DNA of 64,000 bases. Origin: Ciona intestinalis (taxonomy: Eukaryota > Chordata > Ascidiacea > Phlebobranchia > Cionidae). The notes under the pieces are model-generated. The model had not been told where the DNA came from and did no database searches. It saw nothing but the letters and a program-made list of their open reading frames with translations. The position numbers and the translations under genes were made by a program. This document shows positions 12,805 through 24,474 of this stretch, piece after piece. The stretch covers positions 4,309,059-4,373,058 of the forward strand of contig NC_020177.2 in assembly GCF_000224145.3 (NCBI RefSeq), read 5' to 3'. Within the stretch, counting starts at the first letter, position 1. Every line of letters starts with the position of its first letter.

Positions 12805-12852
12805 CGTCACGAAGAGTCTTCATGACGTCACCAAACAGATTTCCTGACGTCA
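12802..12852. promoter_or_regulatory. Three TGACGTCA octamers at the tetraspanin stop codon and 3' UTR
   Basis: Perfect palindromic CRE/ATF octamers start at 12802, 12823 and 12845, spaced 21 and 22 bases, each followed by C. The first includes the stop codon. The set is present in the second copy at 16352, 16373 and 16395. As DNA sites they could bind CREB/ATF proteins; as RNA they could form short hairpins. The function is not known. Confidence 0.6.
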
Positions 12853-13197
12853 CCCAAGAAGTTCAAATATTTTTTGCAAATAAACCAAAAAAATCTGAAC
12901 AATTTTAATTGAAAATACAAAATCTAGAAAGCATTGGAAAAATAACAGGAAAAGCGAGTCAAAACACAAGCGTATATAAAAGTGACAAACAGAAGACAGA
13001 TATATATATATTTCAAAAATAAAGACACTTATAAAAATATTGCTAACACAATTGAAACAGCTTTAAGATTCATTTCATCTGCATAAGCCATAACCCATAA
13101 GCTATCTATGCACTTCAATATCACTGACCTGAACCTTAATGCCTATTAGTGTAATTAATATATGTTTTCGCTCCTTCAGTTATTAAAATGTTATTTT

Positions 13198-13697
13198 NNN
13201 NNNNNNNNNNNNNNNNNNNNNNNNNNNNNNNNNNNNNNNNNNNNNNNNNNNNNNNNNNNNNNNNNNNNNNNNNNNNNNNNNNNNNNNNNNNNNNNNNNNN
13301 NNNNNNNNNNNNNNNNNNNNNNNNNNNNNNNNNNNNNNNNNNNNNNNNNNNNNNNNNNNNNNNNNNNNNNNNNNNNNNNNNNNNNNNNNNNNNNNNNNNN
13401 NNNNNNNNNNNNNNNNNNNNNNNNNNNNNNNNNNNNNNNNNNNNNNNNNNNNNNNNNNNNNNNNNNNNNNNNNNNNNNNNNNNNNNNNNNNNNNNNNNNN
13501 NNNNNNNNNNNNNNNNNNNNNNNNNNNNNNNNNNNNNNNNNNNNNNNNNNNNNNNNNNNNNNNNNNNNNNNNNNNNNNNNNNNNNNNNNNNNNNNNNNNN
13601 NNNNNNNNNNNNNNNNNNNNNNNNNNNNNNNNNNNNNNNNNNNNNNNNNNNNNNNNNNNNNNNNNNNNNNNNNNNNNNNNNNNNNNNNNNNNNNNNN
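13198..13697. other. Assembly gap (500 N)
   Basis: A round-number gap between the two copies of the tRNA/tetraspanin block. Confidence 0.95.
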
Positions 13698-13894
13698 GTA
13701 ACATTGTTTTGTTTCCTAAACCAGTCAAAGAATTAATAGCAACACTGATAAAAAGAAGTTGATTATGTATAAAAAGAGTGGCCTAGGCAGGAATAAAATT
13801 TAGTTCTGATTTGCCGGCAGACACAGTACGCTTTCAGTCAAATTTAGTAACTAGAGAGGAATGCAATCGTTTATAGCGCAGTCGGCATCGTCGA

Positions 13895-13967
13895 GCCCGG
13901 TTAGCTCAGCCGGTAGAGCGTTGGACTTTTAATCCAACGGTCAAGGGTTCAAGTCCCTTATCGGGCG
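13895..13967 (+). tRNA. tRNA-Lys (anticodon UUU), copy 2
   Basis: Identical over all 73 nt to the gene at 9999-10071, including the 5' flank and the downstream T run. It is probably the allelic copy of the same gene. Confidence 0.95.
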
Positions 13968-14371
13968 TTCGCGTTTTGAGTAATTTTCATTTAACTTTTT
14001 CTCGCCTTGTGAAATTTTAATTAAGCTTTTCCCGTAGTCCTACAGCATGACGGCAAATCTAATAGCTCGCATAGTTCGTGCCGTTGACGCTATTGAATAA
14101 TTCATTTTAGGCAAGTGAATATAGAACATACTTCGGCAGTTCAGATCGAACATGGCGAGACATAGGTTGCTTGGCGAGCTTATAAAAGCAATACGTGTAA
14201 GTGAATACTGGTAAACCGAATGGGTCTTGTACAAAAGCGCCTTTGGTTGGGTTATTGTACGTGTTTTGTTTTGCCCACTGTTTGAAATACGATATTTTAT
14301 CTCCAGTGTGCCAGTTGCGAAATGTAGAATGTAGATCGAACATAGTTTTCGAAACTAAGTTTTGATACAAA

Positions 14372-16354
14372 ATGGGCCTCAGCACCAAAGTAAAGGAAGA
14401 CATTTTAAATGTGACTATATGCTCTGTAGTTTTGGTAAGTAAAATGTTTTAAATATGCATAGAATATTGTGGGGAAAATGGGATACCTTTATAGCACATG
14501 ATATCCCAATATCCTGATCGTGTTTTAAACAATTAACAACGGTCTATGGAAGTCCTTAGGATATGGTTTCAAAATTCTTTGAATGTTCTTTAATTGTTTA
14601 TTATTACCCAAATGGGACGAGAAAATAGACACGAATAAGTGTCTCATCTTTCTCCANNNNNNNNNNNNNNNNNNNNNNNNNNNNNNNNNNNNNNNNNNNN
14701 NNNNNNNNNNNNNNNNNNNNNNNNNNNNNNNNNNNNNNNNNNNNNNNNNNNNNNNNNNNNNNNNNNNNNNNNNNNNNNNNNNNNNNNNNNNNNNNNNNNN
14801 NNNNGGCTAAATATGTCCCATACTCCCATCCCCACCCTATATACAATTATTACTCAAAGAAACGAATAAAGTCTGATCGAGTTTTGAACAATTAACACCC
14901 CCTTATAGAGTCGCAGAGCTGAAGTCAAAATTCATCTGTAAATAATTTTACTACCAGATGGTAAGAAAAGTTAATAAATGAACATCCCATCTTCCCCCAT
15001 CCTACTGTATAGTTTCTAGAATTAAATAAAAACTTAAATTTTGCAGATGATTTGCTTAACGAGTCTATGCTTACTTGGTACCCCAGCAAACCTCGTTGTA
15101 TTCACACAAGTCTCATTACCATCAACCGTAAATAAGGCCATTGGTTCAATAACGTTAGCTTACAATAACGACACGACCTCGATTTCAGCGTGGAATGAAA
15201 TCAATTCACGGGTAAGTTATTATTATTTTTGCTGCATTCTGAGCGTTGGTAAATCCAGCACAGTAGTTATTATCTATGTATAGACATAAAGGGTATATCA
15301 CTAGAGAATACGCGTTCCAGTATATGTCTACAATCAAAAACATGAATGGAATAAGCGGGCCATGGGGGTTACGTATGTAATTATAAGTGGGTGATTGTTT
15401 TGTGTGTATGTAGGTTATAAATGTCAATTTGGACAACCCGTTATTGACTACTGGGTTAGAGCAATGACCATTAGGCGTCATGGCCAAGAACACATACACC
15501 CACAAACGAAGCAGTATCGATATGAATGAATAAAAATATATAAGAAACCTCTTGGTAAAAGGCCGCGGGCCTATAAATATAATTAAAGGAGAACCCGCGT
15601 ATACACCCATAGCATTATAAAGTTTATCTCTGCAATATCCCTACAGAATACATGCTGTGGGGTTAATGGGCCTGAAGACTGGATAGCAGCTGGTTTCGCT
15701 AAACCCCAATGCGCTGGTTACACCATGGGATGTTTTAAAGCCATAATGACAAGCTATTTCGTCATGTGGACAATGAGTTTGCTTGCTCAGGTATGTATTT
15801 CTAACTATGAGATTTAAGATTGATTATCCTGAACGGGTCGCTTTTATCTTCGGATGGCGGAGCAACCACAGCGTGTTCTAAAACGGGTGTTTTATTTTAT
15901 ACGTCTTATACCCGCTTGCTAATGACGTAACTGTGTGGCGATTGATAATTTTCACAAGCCATAACATTTATTAATATTTTTGTTCTAGGTTTTCGGATTG
16001 GTAATTGGTGTGGCAAAGTATTTAAAACACTCGTGGATATTTCAACAGAAAAGGTAACTGTTCTACTTGTAAGTTTCTATCGTTTACCTTCCGGGAAACG
16101 ACTGGTGCGATCCATGCGGTAGCACCCTGGCGTTAGTACAACTCAGGCCTTATTCTCGTAGTATCTCGCCTGTATAAAATATAACTCATTACAGAATTGG
16201 GTAATGGGCCAACTCTGGGCTAAATTCCAGGTACCTTAGCGTGCCTTTTACTGTCGAACCTCACCCATACAGAATAGAAGCCTTTGGTTAATGACGACTT
16301 CTAGTTTTTGAAACAATGTTTTTCCACAGCAACAAAGTCCAAGGCAAAGAGTGA
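14372..16354 (+). CDS. Divergent small tetraspanin, copy 2 (exon 2 lost in a gap)
   Basis: Exons 14372-14434, 15047-15211, 15647-15790, 15989-16053 and 16330-16354 correspond one to one with copy 1. Exon 2, which encodes the rest of TM1 and TM2, is missing because the 148-N gap at 14657-14804 stands in for about 498 bases of copy 1. One coding difference is clear: ATT TTA in copy 1 is ATT TCA here (Leu to Ser) near residue 136. The CCG loop and tail are identical. AATAAA is at 16429-16434. It is probably an allele of copy 1. Confidence 0.7.
14466..14656. mobile_element. Short MITE copy in tetraspanin copy 2, intron 1
   Basis: The counterpart of 10571-10769; its right end is cut by the gap. 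Confidence 0.75.
14657..14804. other. Assembly gap (148 N)
   Basis: By comparison with copy 1, about 498 bases (10761-11258), including tetraspanin exon 2, belong here, so the gap length is too small. Confidence 0.9.
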
Positions 16355-16936
16355 CGTCACGAAGAGTCTTCATGACGTCATCAAACAGACTTCCTGACGT
16401 CACCCAAGAAGTTCAAATATTTTTTGCAAATAAACCAAAAAAATCTGAACAATTTTAATTGAAAATACAAAATCTAGAAAGCATTGGAAAAATAACAGGA
16501 AAAGCGAGTCAAAACACAAGCGTATATAAAAGTGACAAACAGAAGACAGATATATATATATTTCAAAAATAAAGACACTTATAAAAATATTGCTAACACA
16601 ATTGAAACAGCTTTAAGATTCATTTCATCTGCCATAAGCTATCTATGCACTTCAATATCACTGACCTGAACCTTAATGCCTATTAGTGTAATTAATATAT
16701 GTTTTCGCTCCTTCAGTTATAAAAATGTTATTTTTATTACACTAAAGTTTTCCTGTTATATGGCAAGACTTCATCAGGGTAAAAAAAGCTCATATATATC
16801 CTGTTGAAGTCTTGAAACTTTGGTTTAATAAATAAAATTAACATTTTATACCAGAAGAACTAATGTATATATTAAACTATGCCTGGTAGCAGAATCAGCA
16901 AAATAGTGTAATATTTTTTATACTCTGTACAAGCTT
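16355..16936. other. Convergent 3' ends of tetraspanin copy 2 and CCHCR1
   Basis: Holds the tetraspanin 3' UTR with AATAAA at 16429-16434. On the minus strand it holds the CCHCR1 3' UTR with AATAAA at 16733-16738 (seen as TTTATT on the plus strand), about 200 bases past that stop codon. No further coding signal is seen. Confidence 0.6.
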
Positions 16937-19900
16937 TTAGTCGCTATCATCTGCTAATACCTTAGCACTCAGATTAGTAAGGTCTTGTAGCATTTGATCA
17001 ACATTAGTAGGCTCAGGTGAGGGATCAATCATGGGGTCAGTTTGTGAATCATTCTCAGTGGAATGTATATTTGGCTGTCGAGTGAATTTGACTCTTTTAG
17101 GTTCTTCCTGTAATGTTATCGGTTGGTTTCTTAACGACTTTACACGGTCCATTAAACCCTCTTGTCGTAGCGTTGTCTGAAAATTTAAAACATAAATGAA
17201 TTAAAGCAGATTTCTAAAATGACCAAGAAACACCTGATGCCATGACTTAGTGGTTATGACGTTTGCACCATAACCAAAAGATACCATGTTTAATGCTCGA
17301 TGCTGCTACCATCGTGGGCATGTGTGTCATTGGGTGAGACGCTTAAAGATATTTCCTCCAACCTAGAGGTTACTTATGGTTGTTCAATTTTCAGCATACA
17401 GAAACAAACTTGTAAGCAGGCATGGCATGTATAAAATAGGACAGCTGGGTTTTATTTTCTATTTTTGTTTAAATGAATCTATTTGCTTGTAGGACATATA
17501 CCTTTGATAACCCATTACTGACCACTGGATTTGAGCAAATACAGTTGAGTGTCTTGCCCAAAGAGACACTTAACCACAATTGTAGCAGCGTCGAGCTTCA
17601 AACCTGGTGCCCACAAATCTAGTGAAGTTTAAGTTTCTTACCACAATCAGATTATTATATTTTTCTAATTGTTTCATTTCAAGTCTTAATTTTTCCTCAT
17701 CTTTGAGCCACTGACTTCTCTCTAATTCAAGCTGTTCGCTGAACCTTGACTTTTCACGAACTGAAGATCTGTGAAAATAAGAAAGATTGGAAATACAAAA
17801 TAAAGTGACGGAATAAAAATAAATTGTACTGCTAAGCATAAAAAATATATTAGATATTAAGGCAGATTCAAAAAATAAAAAACATTTAAAAAAAAAGAAT
17901 CCAGCTTTAATGAGGCTAACCAATCAATAGTGACGTTTTATTCAAAACAACCAATCAAAAGTCACCTTTCAAGTTGCCTCAATGCAACCACAGTCTTAGT
18001 CAATTCACGACTGACTTGGTTTAAACGAGTTTCATTTTCCTTTAGTTTTTCAGTGTGTTCATTTTCCAAATCTTCTCTTAATGTTTCCATATCTAAAAGA
18101 AATATCTCAATTTTACTTTTTACCTTTACTTAGCAAGCCAACACAAAGTTATTACATGGTTGTCCTATTTAAATAAATTAATGTAAGAATACAACCTATC
18201 TTATCTCATGTGGCAGTTAAACTCTCATTGCTCCATGCCTATATAAATGAATCATTACCACTCATTTATTAGATGCTTATTTTCGCATAGTGCGGTAACG
18301 ACAGTCATTATAACATGGATGATCTGTTTTAAACATATTATGAGTTACTGCATAAAATCAACCAATGTTAAATTTTTACCTTTCTCTTTCTCATTCTTCA
18401 CTTTCCTAAGTTGGGCAATTAAAGATTGTTTATCTTCGTCTAAATCATCAAATCTGTCGCCCATTTCCCGCAACTGGCTGTTCAGATTCTGTATCTCCTG
18501 TAGCAAAGTAACAACTTGTAAGTGGGCATGAGCATATGTTTAATTTTTAGTAAAATCTGGGTGGAATTGCGAAAATGCAGTTACACTCATAGTTGCCAAA
18601 CAAATATAACTTCATTGATTAATGGGTCAAATGCAGCACTTTTGACTTGACTTGTTTGTATTGATACTTAACACTAGACTTAACCCATTTAAGATGTAAA
18701 GTACCAGCCTATATTTTAGACTTACATCCTCATAATTTAAAACCCTTTTATCCGATTCTTTTATTTTCCGTTTTAAATTTAATTCTCTCTCGTTAAAATT
18801 GAACTGAAGTTTTTCCAAATTTGCTGCGTCATCAGCAAGCTTACGACTCATCTTATTTCGTTCTTCCGTCAATAACTCAACTTCAGATAATAAATCCCGG
18901 TCAACCCTTTAAAATATTGTTTTCTCATGATTAATTTTTCAGATAGAAAATATTAGATTTGTTTGAATTTATCGAGAAAAACAAGATTATTCAAAATACA
19001 AGAAAACTTTTTTGAAAACATAATGATACATATTTGTTTAAGCAATTTTACAAAGTTATTGATAAATAAAACACACACATTGCAAGGACGCATACAAATT
19101 CCAATAAAAGGAAGACATCTAATAAGGTTAAAAGTTTCACTACTATGAATATACCTAGGGCTACACACCATGGAAGTATTTAAAATTTTATTAAACTTCT
19201 TCTTTGTTGTCTAAAAAATACTAATAACACTCACGTTTCATTCTCATCATTTTTTTCAACTTTTTCCTGAGATTTCTTTAACAGAATTCGCCATTTGGTT
19301 TCCCGACGAGTCAGTAAATCTTGAATGGTTTTGATTCTGAAAAAGAAAATCAATGATTAGACAAATATGTTCTATTATTCATGGGTGGTGTTCTACATCA
19401 TTGCATGGTATGAGATCTGGGGTGTAGGTGTTTTGAATAAAAGTATATGTAGATGCAAGTATATGGATGAATGTAACATATTTATCCCCTCGTGGCCGGA
19501 AAACGGCACTTGTTATAACACGGGTTTCCTGTTTCATACACCTCATGTCAGCTTACGAGTCATCACATATATGGCAAATTTTCACATATTCAAGAGCTCT
19601 ATTTTTTACATAACAATACCATTATTACATCATAGTTCACCTGTTATTAGCAAATGCAAGTCTTTGTTCCAGTCTTAGAAATCCTTCCAAAGATTTTCCA
19701 TAGTTATTCTCACACACACTCACGCATTTTTCTCGTAACAGACCGATGTTTTGAGACAAAGTGGTCAACGTTGTGTCTGTGGGCATGAGAAAGTTAAAAC
19801 AACAGGAAAATAAAATGACAGTCATGATTTATAAATAAAAAACATGTATTGGTCCAGCGCCATGACTCAGTTGTTAGGCACTTGCATCCTAACCAAAGAA

Positions 19901-22900
19901 TGCTGAGTTTAAAAAGTCAAAAATCGCGGTTACATCCATAAAATACAAACCTTTTTCTTTGTTTTCATCTGAAAGTTTGTCGTTTTTCGTTTTCAACTTA
20001 TCATTACTTTTTATTAATTGTTTGTTCGTATAATTTGAAAGTTCAATTCTAGCTTCGAGATCTGTGATTTTATTTCTCAGAATTTCATTTTCCCGTTCAA
20101 TGTCTGTGTGATGCAATAATTATATGTTAAGGCTCTTCTAAATATTAGAAGTTTTACGTCGTGTTAATGAGAAGGTATTTAACAGTTTAACACAAGTGTT
20201 TGTTTTGCATAGGTCACAATGTTAAATTCAAGAAAAATCTAGGGTGACATTCTAATATTCTATCGTACACTCATATACTTGTCAAACATAGGGAACCTCA
20301 TAGGTTAAAATGCAATATACTTGGACTCTGATGACTGATGTGATACACTATTCTACCAAACCTTATATAACAAAGTCGGTTTTGAACAACATAAACAATA
20401 CCTCGTAGCTTTCCGTTCAAAGTTTTCGTCACAATTTCACGCTTGGCTAATTCTTCACGGTTGACGATTTCTTGACTTTGACAACGAACCATTAATTCAA
20501 AAACCTTTTGTCTCCATTGTGATGTCACAACTGCTGCTTTGTTTTGACTTTAATATAAAAACAAGCTGTTAACTACCCTCGCATGGCAGGGCATTTACAT
20601 TCATATTAACATAGGTGTTCTGTTCCACTCACCACAATATATCAAATCAAAGTTAAATATCCCACATTTATTGTGTTGTAATAAAAGCCTGTTTGTAAGT
20701 TGCAGTAAATACAGCTGTTATAAGTTGTTTTAAGTAAAACTTGAGGACAGTGCATTTAACATGCATGCTAATGTGTTTATAAAGAAATCTCCTCTTTAAG
20801 AAAAAGTATGTGGGTTACACAACTGTCCATATTTTACATTAAATCTCACCTGTGTGCATCAGGTATGGCGTTACAATGAGCAGTTATTGCTTCTTCCTGC
20901 ATCTCCAATATTTTCGAAACAGATTCGAATCTGACATTCAGAACTTGCAACGATTTAACCAAATCGTTTCGCTCTTGCTCTACCATCTGTGGGATTTTCT
21001 ATTTTTGTTAAAAAATTAGTTTTGGTTTAGCCTCTAGCCCTATGTCACAGTGGTTACCACGCCTGTATTTAACTTTAAGGTTTCTCTAAACAAGTGGGCT
21101 ACAAAGAATGTCACTTATAAACATTTAAAATTATTGCAGTTTTAAGATGTACGCCGAAAGAAATTATTCTTGTGCATTCCTGGGCACACCCACGTCACAT
21201 ATAACACCATGTATAGTGCTACTTTAGACAAGAATTAAATAAAAATCCAAATTCCAACCTCAATCTGGCTTCTCATCTTTGCTTCTTCTTCTTTCCATTG
21301 AGATCTTGCGAGGTCCTCCGATTGTATCTTCCCGATGTAGTTCTTCATTTTAGTTATCTCATTCCTCCTCTCATTCATCTCACTTTTTAAACTGTCAATC
21401 AAACCTTGCTTTTCTGTGCAATCCATTTTCAGGGTCTGTATTATAATGATAATAATGAATAAAAAATGAACAAACATAATCTATTAATCCTCCTATGACG
21501 GGTGTTCAGTTTCATACACCTTGTGCCCTCTTACAATTACCAAGTAGAAAACTCTGCGAGTGCTTATGTTTTTTCGAATTTTTTAATTTTTTTATTGTTT
21601 GGCTGACAATATGGACTATCCATGAGAAAACACTGATTTAGATAAGAAACTCAATGACCAATCTGGCCTAAGACACACTTGTTAGCGCATCATGTGTGTT
21701 GTGCAAAATGTAATTCAACCATTAACCAACCTCAACGTGTTTTTCCATCCCCTCAATATTTTGTCTCATCTCTGCTTGTTTATCTTCACACTGTTCCATT
21801 CGTTCCTTATGCTCAAGTTCTTTATCTGAGAATGAAGATCTCAATCTTTCAATCTCACATTTAAGGTGTGTGACTGTTTTATCATGATCAGCATTTAATT
21901 CATTGCACTGTAGTGGAATTAAATTATTGTTAAAATTTGGTAAAATACTCTACATATACAGCATTATATCAAACTTTTTAAAATGCAGGGAAGGTAGGAA
22001 TTATTAGACTTCTATTTCCATGAAACAAATACTTTTCAACCCCTACTAACCTTATCTTCACATTCCTTCAATATTTTAACTCTTTCTTCCTCCATATTTT
22101 TCCTTTCATCATCAAAATTCTGCTCCATCTTCTGACGAGCCTCCAGGAGTCTTTTTTCCAACTTCTTCACATGATCCTCATTCTCTTTATTCTGTCTTCT
22201 AAGATCTTCTTGGTGTCTAGAGGTTTAACAAATATTATTTATCCTTCCTACATGGGGCAACAACATTCATCATAACACGGGTGTTTTGTTTCATACACCT
22301 CACGTCCACTTACAAGTTACCACATATGTAAATTTGTGAATGATTTTGTTCTGTATAGTTGATAACCTAGACAACAGATTAGTAACCACTAGGTTGGAGC
22401 AATGAACATTAAGTGTCTTAACAAAGGATACATACGGCCGTACCGGTAGCCCCATCGAGCATTAAAACCAGTACCCATTGATTAAGATGTATGCATCTAA
22501 CTATTGGGCCACAGGGCTTTTGTGTAACTTTTCTAAACATAAAAGTTTACCTCATCACCACTTTCTCTTGCTCTTGTAACAAATTTTTTATCTTGTTTTC
22601 CAAGTTAAAAATTGTTTTTGATTTTTCTTCATTTTCGCGCTGCATCCTTGAAGTAACAATATGTTGTTGGTTGGATTTCTCTTCACTTTGTTTTAACAAC
22701 ATCTTCAGACGTTCGTTTTCAAACCCACAATCAGTTGCCTCATTCTCCCTAAAAATGTTTTTGTAACTTAAAATAAAAAATTACAAAATATAAGGTTATG
22801 CCTATAAACACATACAGATGTCACGAATATCTACAAATTTGAGCAATCTTAGAAGTCAAAACAATCAGTATGTGCAGTTGCATTAACAATTAAAGTTAAT

Positions 22901-23675
22901 TTAATACAAATATATACATAATATATATTCATGCTGGTCACAATCGTAAAGATACGATTTTTATTTGATCATAAATCTCACTTGTGTTTTAATTGTAATG
23001 TCAGTGTTGCGATGTCCGATTGTAATCGTACAATAAACTTCACTTGGTGACTGATGATGTCAACACTTGGTTTGACCGAATACTCCTGTAATGCATCTCA
23101 TAAATATGTACATAAAAGTTTAATTATCAATTTTACCAGGTCTTTAAAAAGTTCTTTAAATGGATGGTCATGGTAACTTAATATAAAAAACGTTTGTCAC
23201 CTCTTAAAAAACTCAAAAAATAATTAAACCTTAAAGTTGTATAAATATTTTGCTGAAAAAATTGTGCAAAAAACGTTATAGCCCATTTATTTAATCAAGT
23301 CACCTGTGTGTATGGCTCCCTTGCATGCAGTTCAACTCTCAGTTGATTATTCTCTTCTCTCAACTCCTTTAAATCATCCATATAACCATCACCTTGGGCA
23401 TTAAGATTTGAATCTCTGTTATAACTTCCCACCATGCTAACCCCCGAGTCATGACGGGTTGCGCTTTGGCATCTCCTAGTGGCGGGACGAGGTTTATAAN
23501 CGAGGTTGATACGCTGGATTGGTTTCCGGTTGATGCTTGGTCGGCAAGTNNNNNNNNNNNNNNNNNNNNNNNNNNNNNNNNNNNNNNNNNNNNNNNNNNT
23601 ATGTGGGTTTGTGGGACTTGATTCTAGAGAATCCGGAATGAAGTGAGATGGGGGAATTAGTCTCTTGTCATCCAT
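16937..23675 (-). CDS. CCHCR1: CCHCR1-like coiled-coil alpha-helical rod protein (complete, 16 exons)
   Basis: Exons: 23304-23675, 22982-23085, 22551-22748, 22051-22216, 21731-21907, 21259-21435, 20850-20986, 20402-20547, 19951-20103, 19641-19776, 19235-19336, 18726-18906, 18380-18497, 17966-18092, 17642-17768 and 16937-17176. The total is 2661 bases or 886 residues, all in frame. Most of the protein is heptad-rich coiled coil. Assignment to CCHCR1 (centrosome and P-body protein) rests on collinear matches: LIPPSHF near the N terminus, SLQVLNVRFESVSKILEMQE, WRQKVFELMVRCQSQE near residue 456, TKTVVALRQLER, and LRQEGLMDRVKSL plus LQDLTNLSAKV near the C terminus. Exon 1 contains a 50-N gap and one isolated N. 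Upstream in-frame codons lack ATG, so 23675 is the start. An acceptor-like TTATCTTACAG ends 32 bases upstream of the ATG. Confidence 0.85.
17233..17360 (+). mobile_element. tRNA-derived SINE head in CCHCR1 intron 15
   Basis: Starts GCCATGACTTAGTGGTTATG (A-box-like) and continues ATGTTTAATGCTCGATGCTG (B-box-like region) and CATCGTGGGCATGTGTG, the plus-orientation head of the window's SINE family. Confidence 0.65.
17390..17630 (-). mobile_element. SINE copy at the CCHCR1 exon 15 donor side
   Basis: Contains GACCACTGGATTTGAGCAAA, CTTGCCCAAAGAGACACTTA and GCAGCGTCGAGCTTCAAACC in minus orientation. It lies directly next to the donor of exon 17642-17768. Confidence 0.65.
22245..22515 (-). mobile_element. 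Near full-length tRNA-derived SINE in CCHCR1 intron 3
   Basis: On the plus strand it reads GGGGCAACAACATTCATCAT, then GTTACCACATATGTAAATTT, GTAACCACTAGGTTGGAGCA and CGAGCATTAAAACCAGTACC, ending in CTAACTATTGGGCCACAGGG. Reverse-complemented, that end is a tRNA-like head with A-box- and B-box-like blocks. It gives the clearest consensus for the family, about 270 bases. From memory it may correspond to a composite SINE described in Ciona. Confidence 0.7.
23550..23599. other. Assembly gap (50 N) inside CCHCR1 exon 1
   Basis: The frame is kept across the 50 N plus neighbouring bases, but the true length is unknown, so the number of missing residues is uncertain. A further single N is at 23500. 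Confidence 0.95.
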
Positions 23676-24474
23676 TTTAAGCAGAATCACTAAATAAGTC
23701 GATATTTCTGTAAGATAACCTTTTTCAACTCCCTTCGTATATACTTATAAAACTTAACATAACATAGCACCATAATAATACATATATATTATACCATACT
23801 GCAGTTTGAACATGCTAGTAACTTAACGTATTATCTGAGCTAGTACATAACACATTGTATTTACTGTAAAACTTAAGCAGAAATTGAAAATTTTTTAATA
23901 TCAAACTTTAACTGTATTTGATGCTGTCCTTTACCGAAAACTATATTAGAAGCTACTAGATTACGCAAGCTTTTATTGATTATTGATTAATTCATTTTTT
24001 GTTTTTAATTCACAGTAAAATAAACTGACATTGCCACATAATTTTTCGAAAAACTTCAAACGTTACGAAACTTGAAAATGTTCGTTAGGGGGTATTCCCC
24101 TTAACTTTGGCGGTACGCACAAAGATATCATAACTGAATCTGGTTTTCTTGATTTTATCGAAATATTATACTAAATTTGACACATTTAAGACTTTCAAAC
24201 AAATAAACAAAACGCTGTACAGTTTCTAAACAAGTATAAGTTCACAATAGCTAAAAATCAACAGGTTTCGATAAAAGTTTTGAACAAGTCACGTGATCAG
24301 AACAAGGGGGTTCCCCGTTATTTACCGCCACAATAAAAAGTTAAATGTTTACGTTTTGCCGTTTATTCTCATGTGTAGTAACACCCGCGTTAGCGTGTTT
24401 ATCTAAAATGTGATGAAGTCATGATAAGATGTTACTGCTATTTTTCTATTTTTAGGCTTACGTTAAGAACTACG
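23676..24474. promoter_or_regulatory. CCHCR1-POLG head-to-head promoter region
   Basis: The two start codons face away from each other about 800 bases apart. Two similar modules lie in between: GGGGGTATTCCCC at 24088-24100 followed by TTTGGCGGTA at 24106-24115, and GGGGGTTCCCC at 24306-24316 followed by TTTACCGCCA at 24321-24330. TACCGCCA is thus in opposite orientation in the two modules. An E-box GTCACGTGAT is at 24288-24297. The G5/C4 block resembles a kappa-B-type palindrome and TTTGGCGG an E2F-type site; these are resemblances only. No TATA box is obvious. Confidence 0.6.
24439..24455 (+). promoter_or_regulatory. 3' splice acceptor 19 bases before the POLG start codon
   Basis: The tract CTATTTTTCTATTTTTAG has no strong matching donor upstream. 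It could serve as a spliced-leader trans-splice site or close a short 5' UTR intron. Confidence 0.55.

Larger units (their letters stand above)
13698..16735. other. Second copy of the tRNA-Lys/tetraspanin block
   Basis: Matches 9802-13197 almost base for base, with single-base changes and small indels. The left copy ends exactly at the 500-N gap; this copy starts right after the gap and continues beyond the point where the left one stops. That geometry suggests two haplotypes of one locus placed in tandem, although a recent tandem duplication cannot be excluded from sequence alone. Confidence 0.75.

Noticed and set aside
13183..13736. Long open frames across N runs near 13.2, 14.6 and 2.5 kb
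   Set aside because: They are open only because N was read through; they are not genes.
24421..24474. Upstream in-frame ATG for POLG at 24421
   Set aside because: A polypyrimidine tract and AG at 24454-24455 fall between the two ATGs, so the upstream one is probably removed or lies in an outron; 24475 gives a better targeting presequence.
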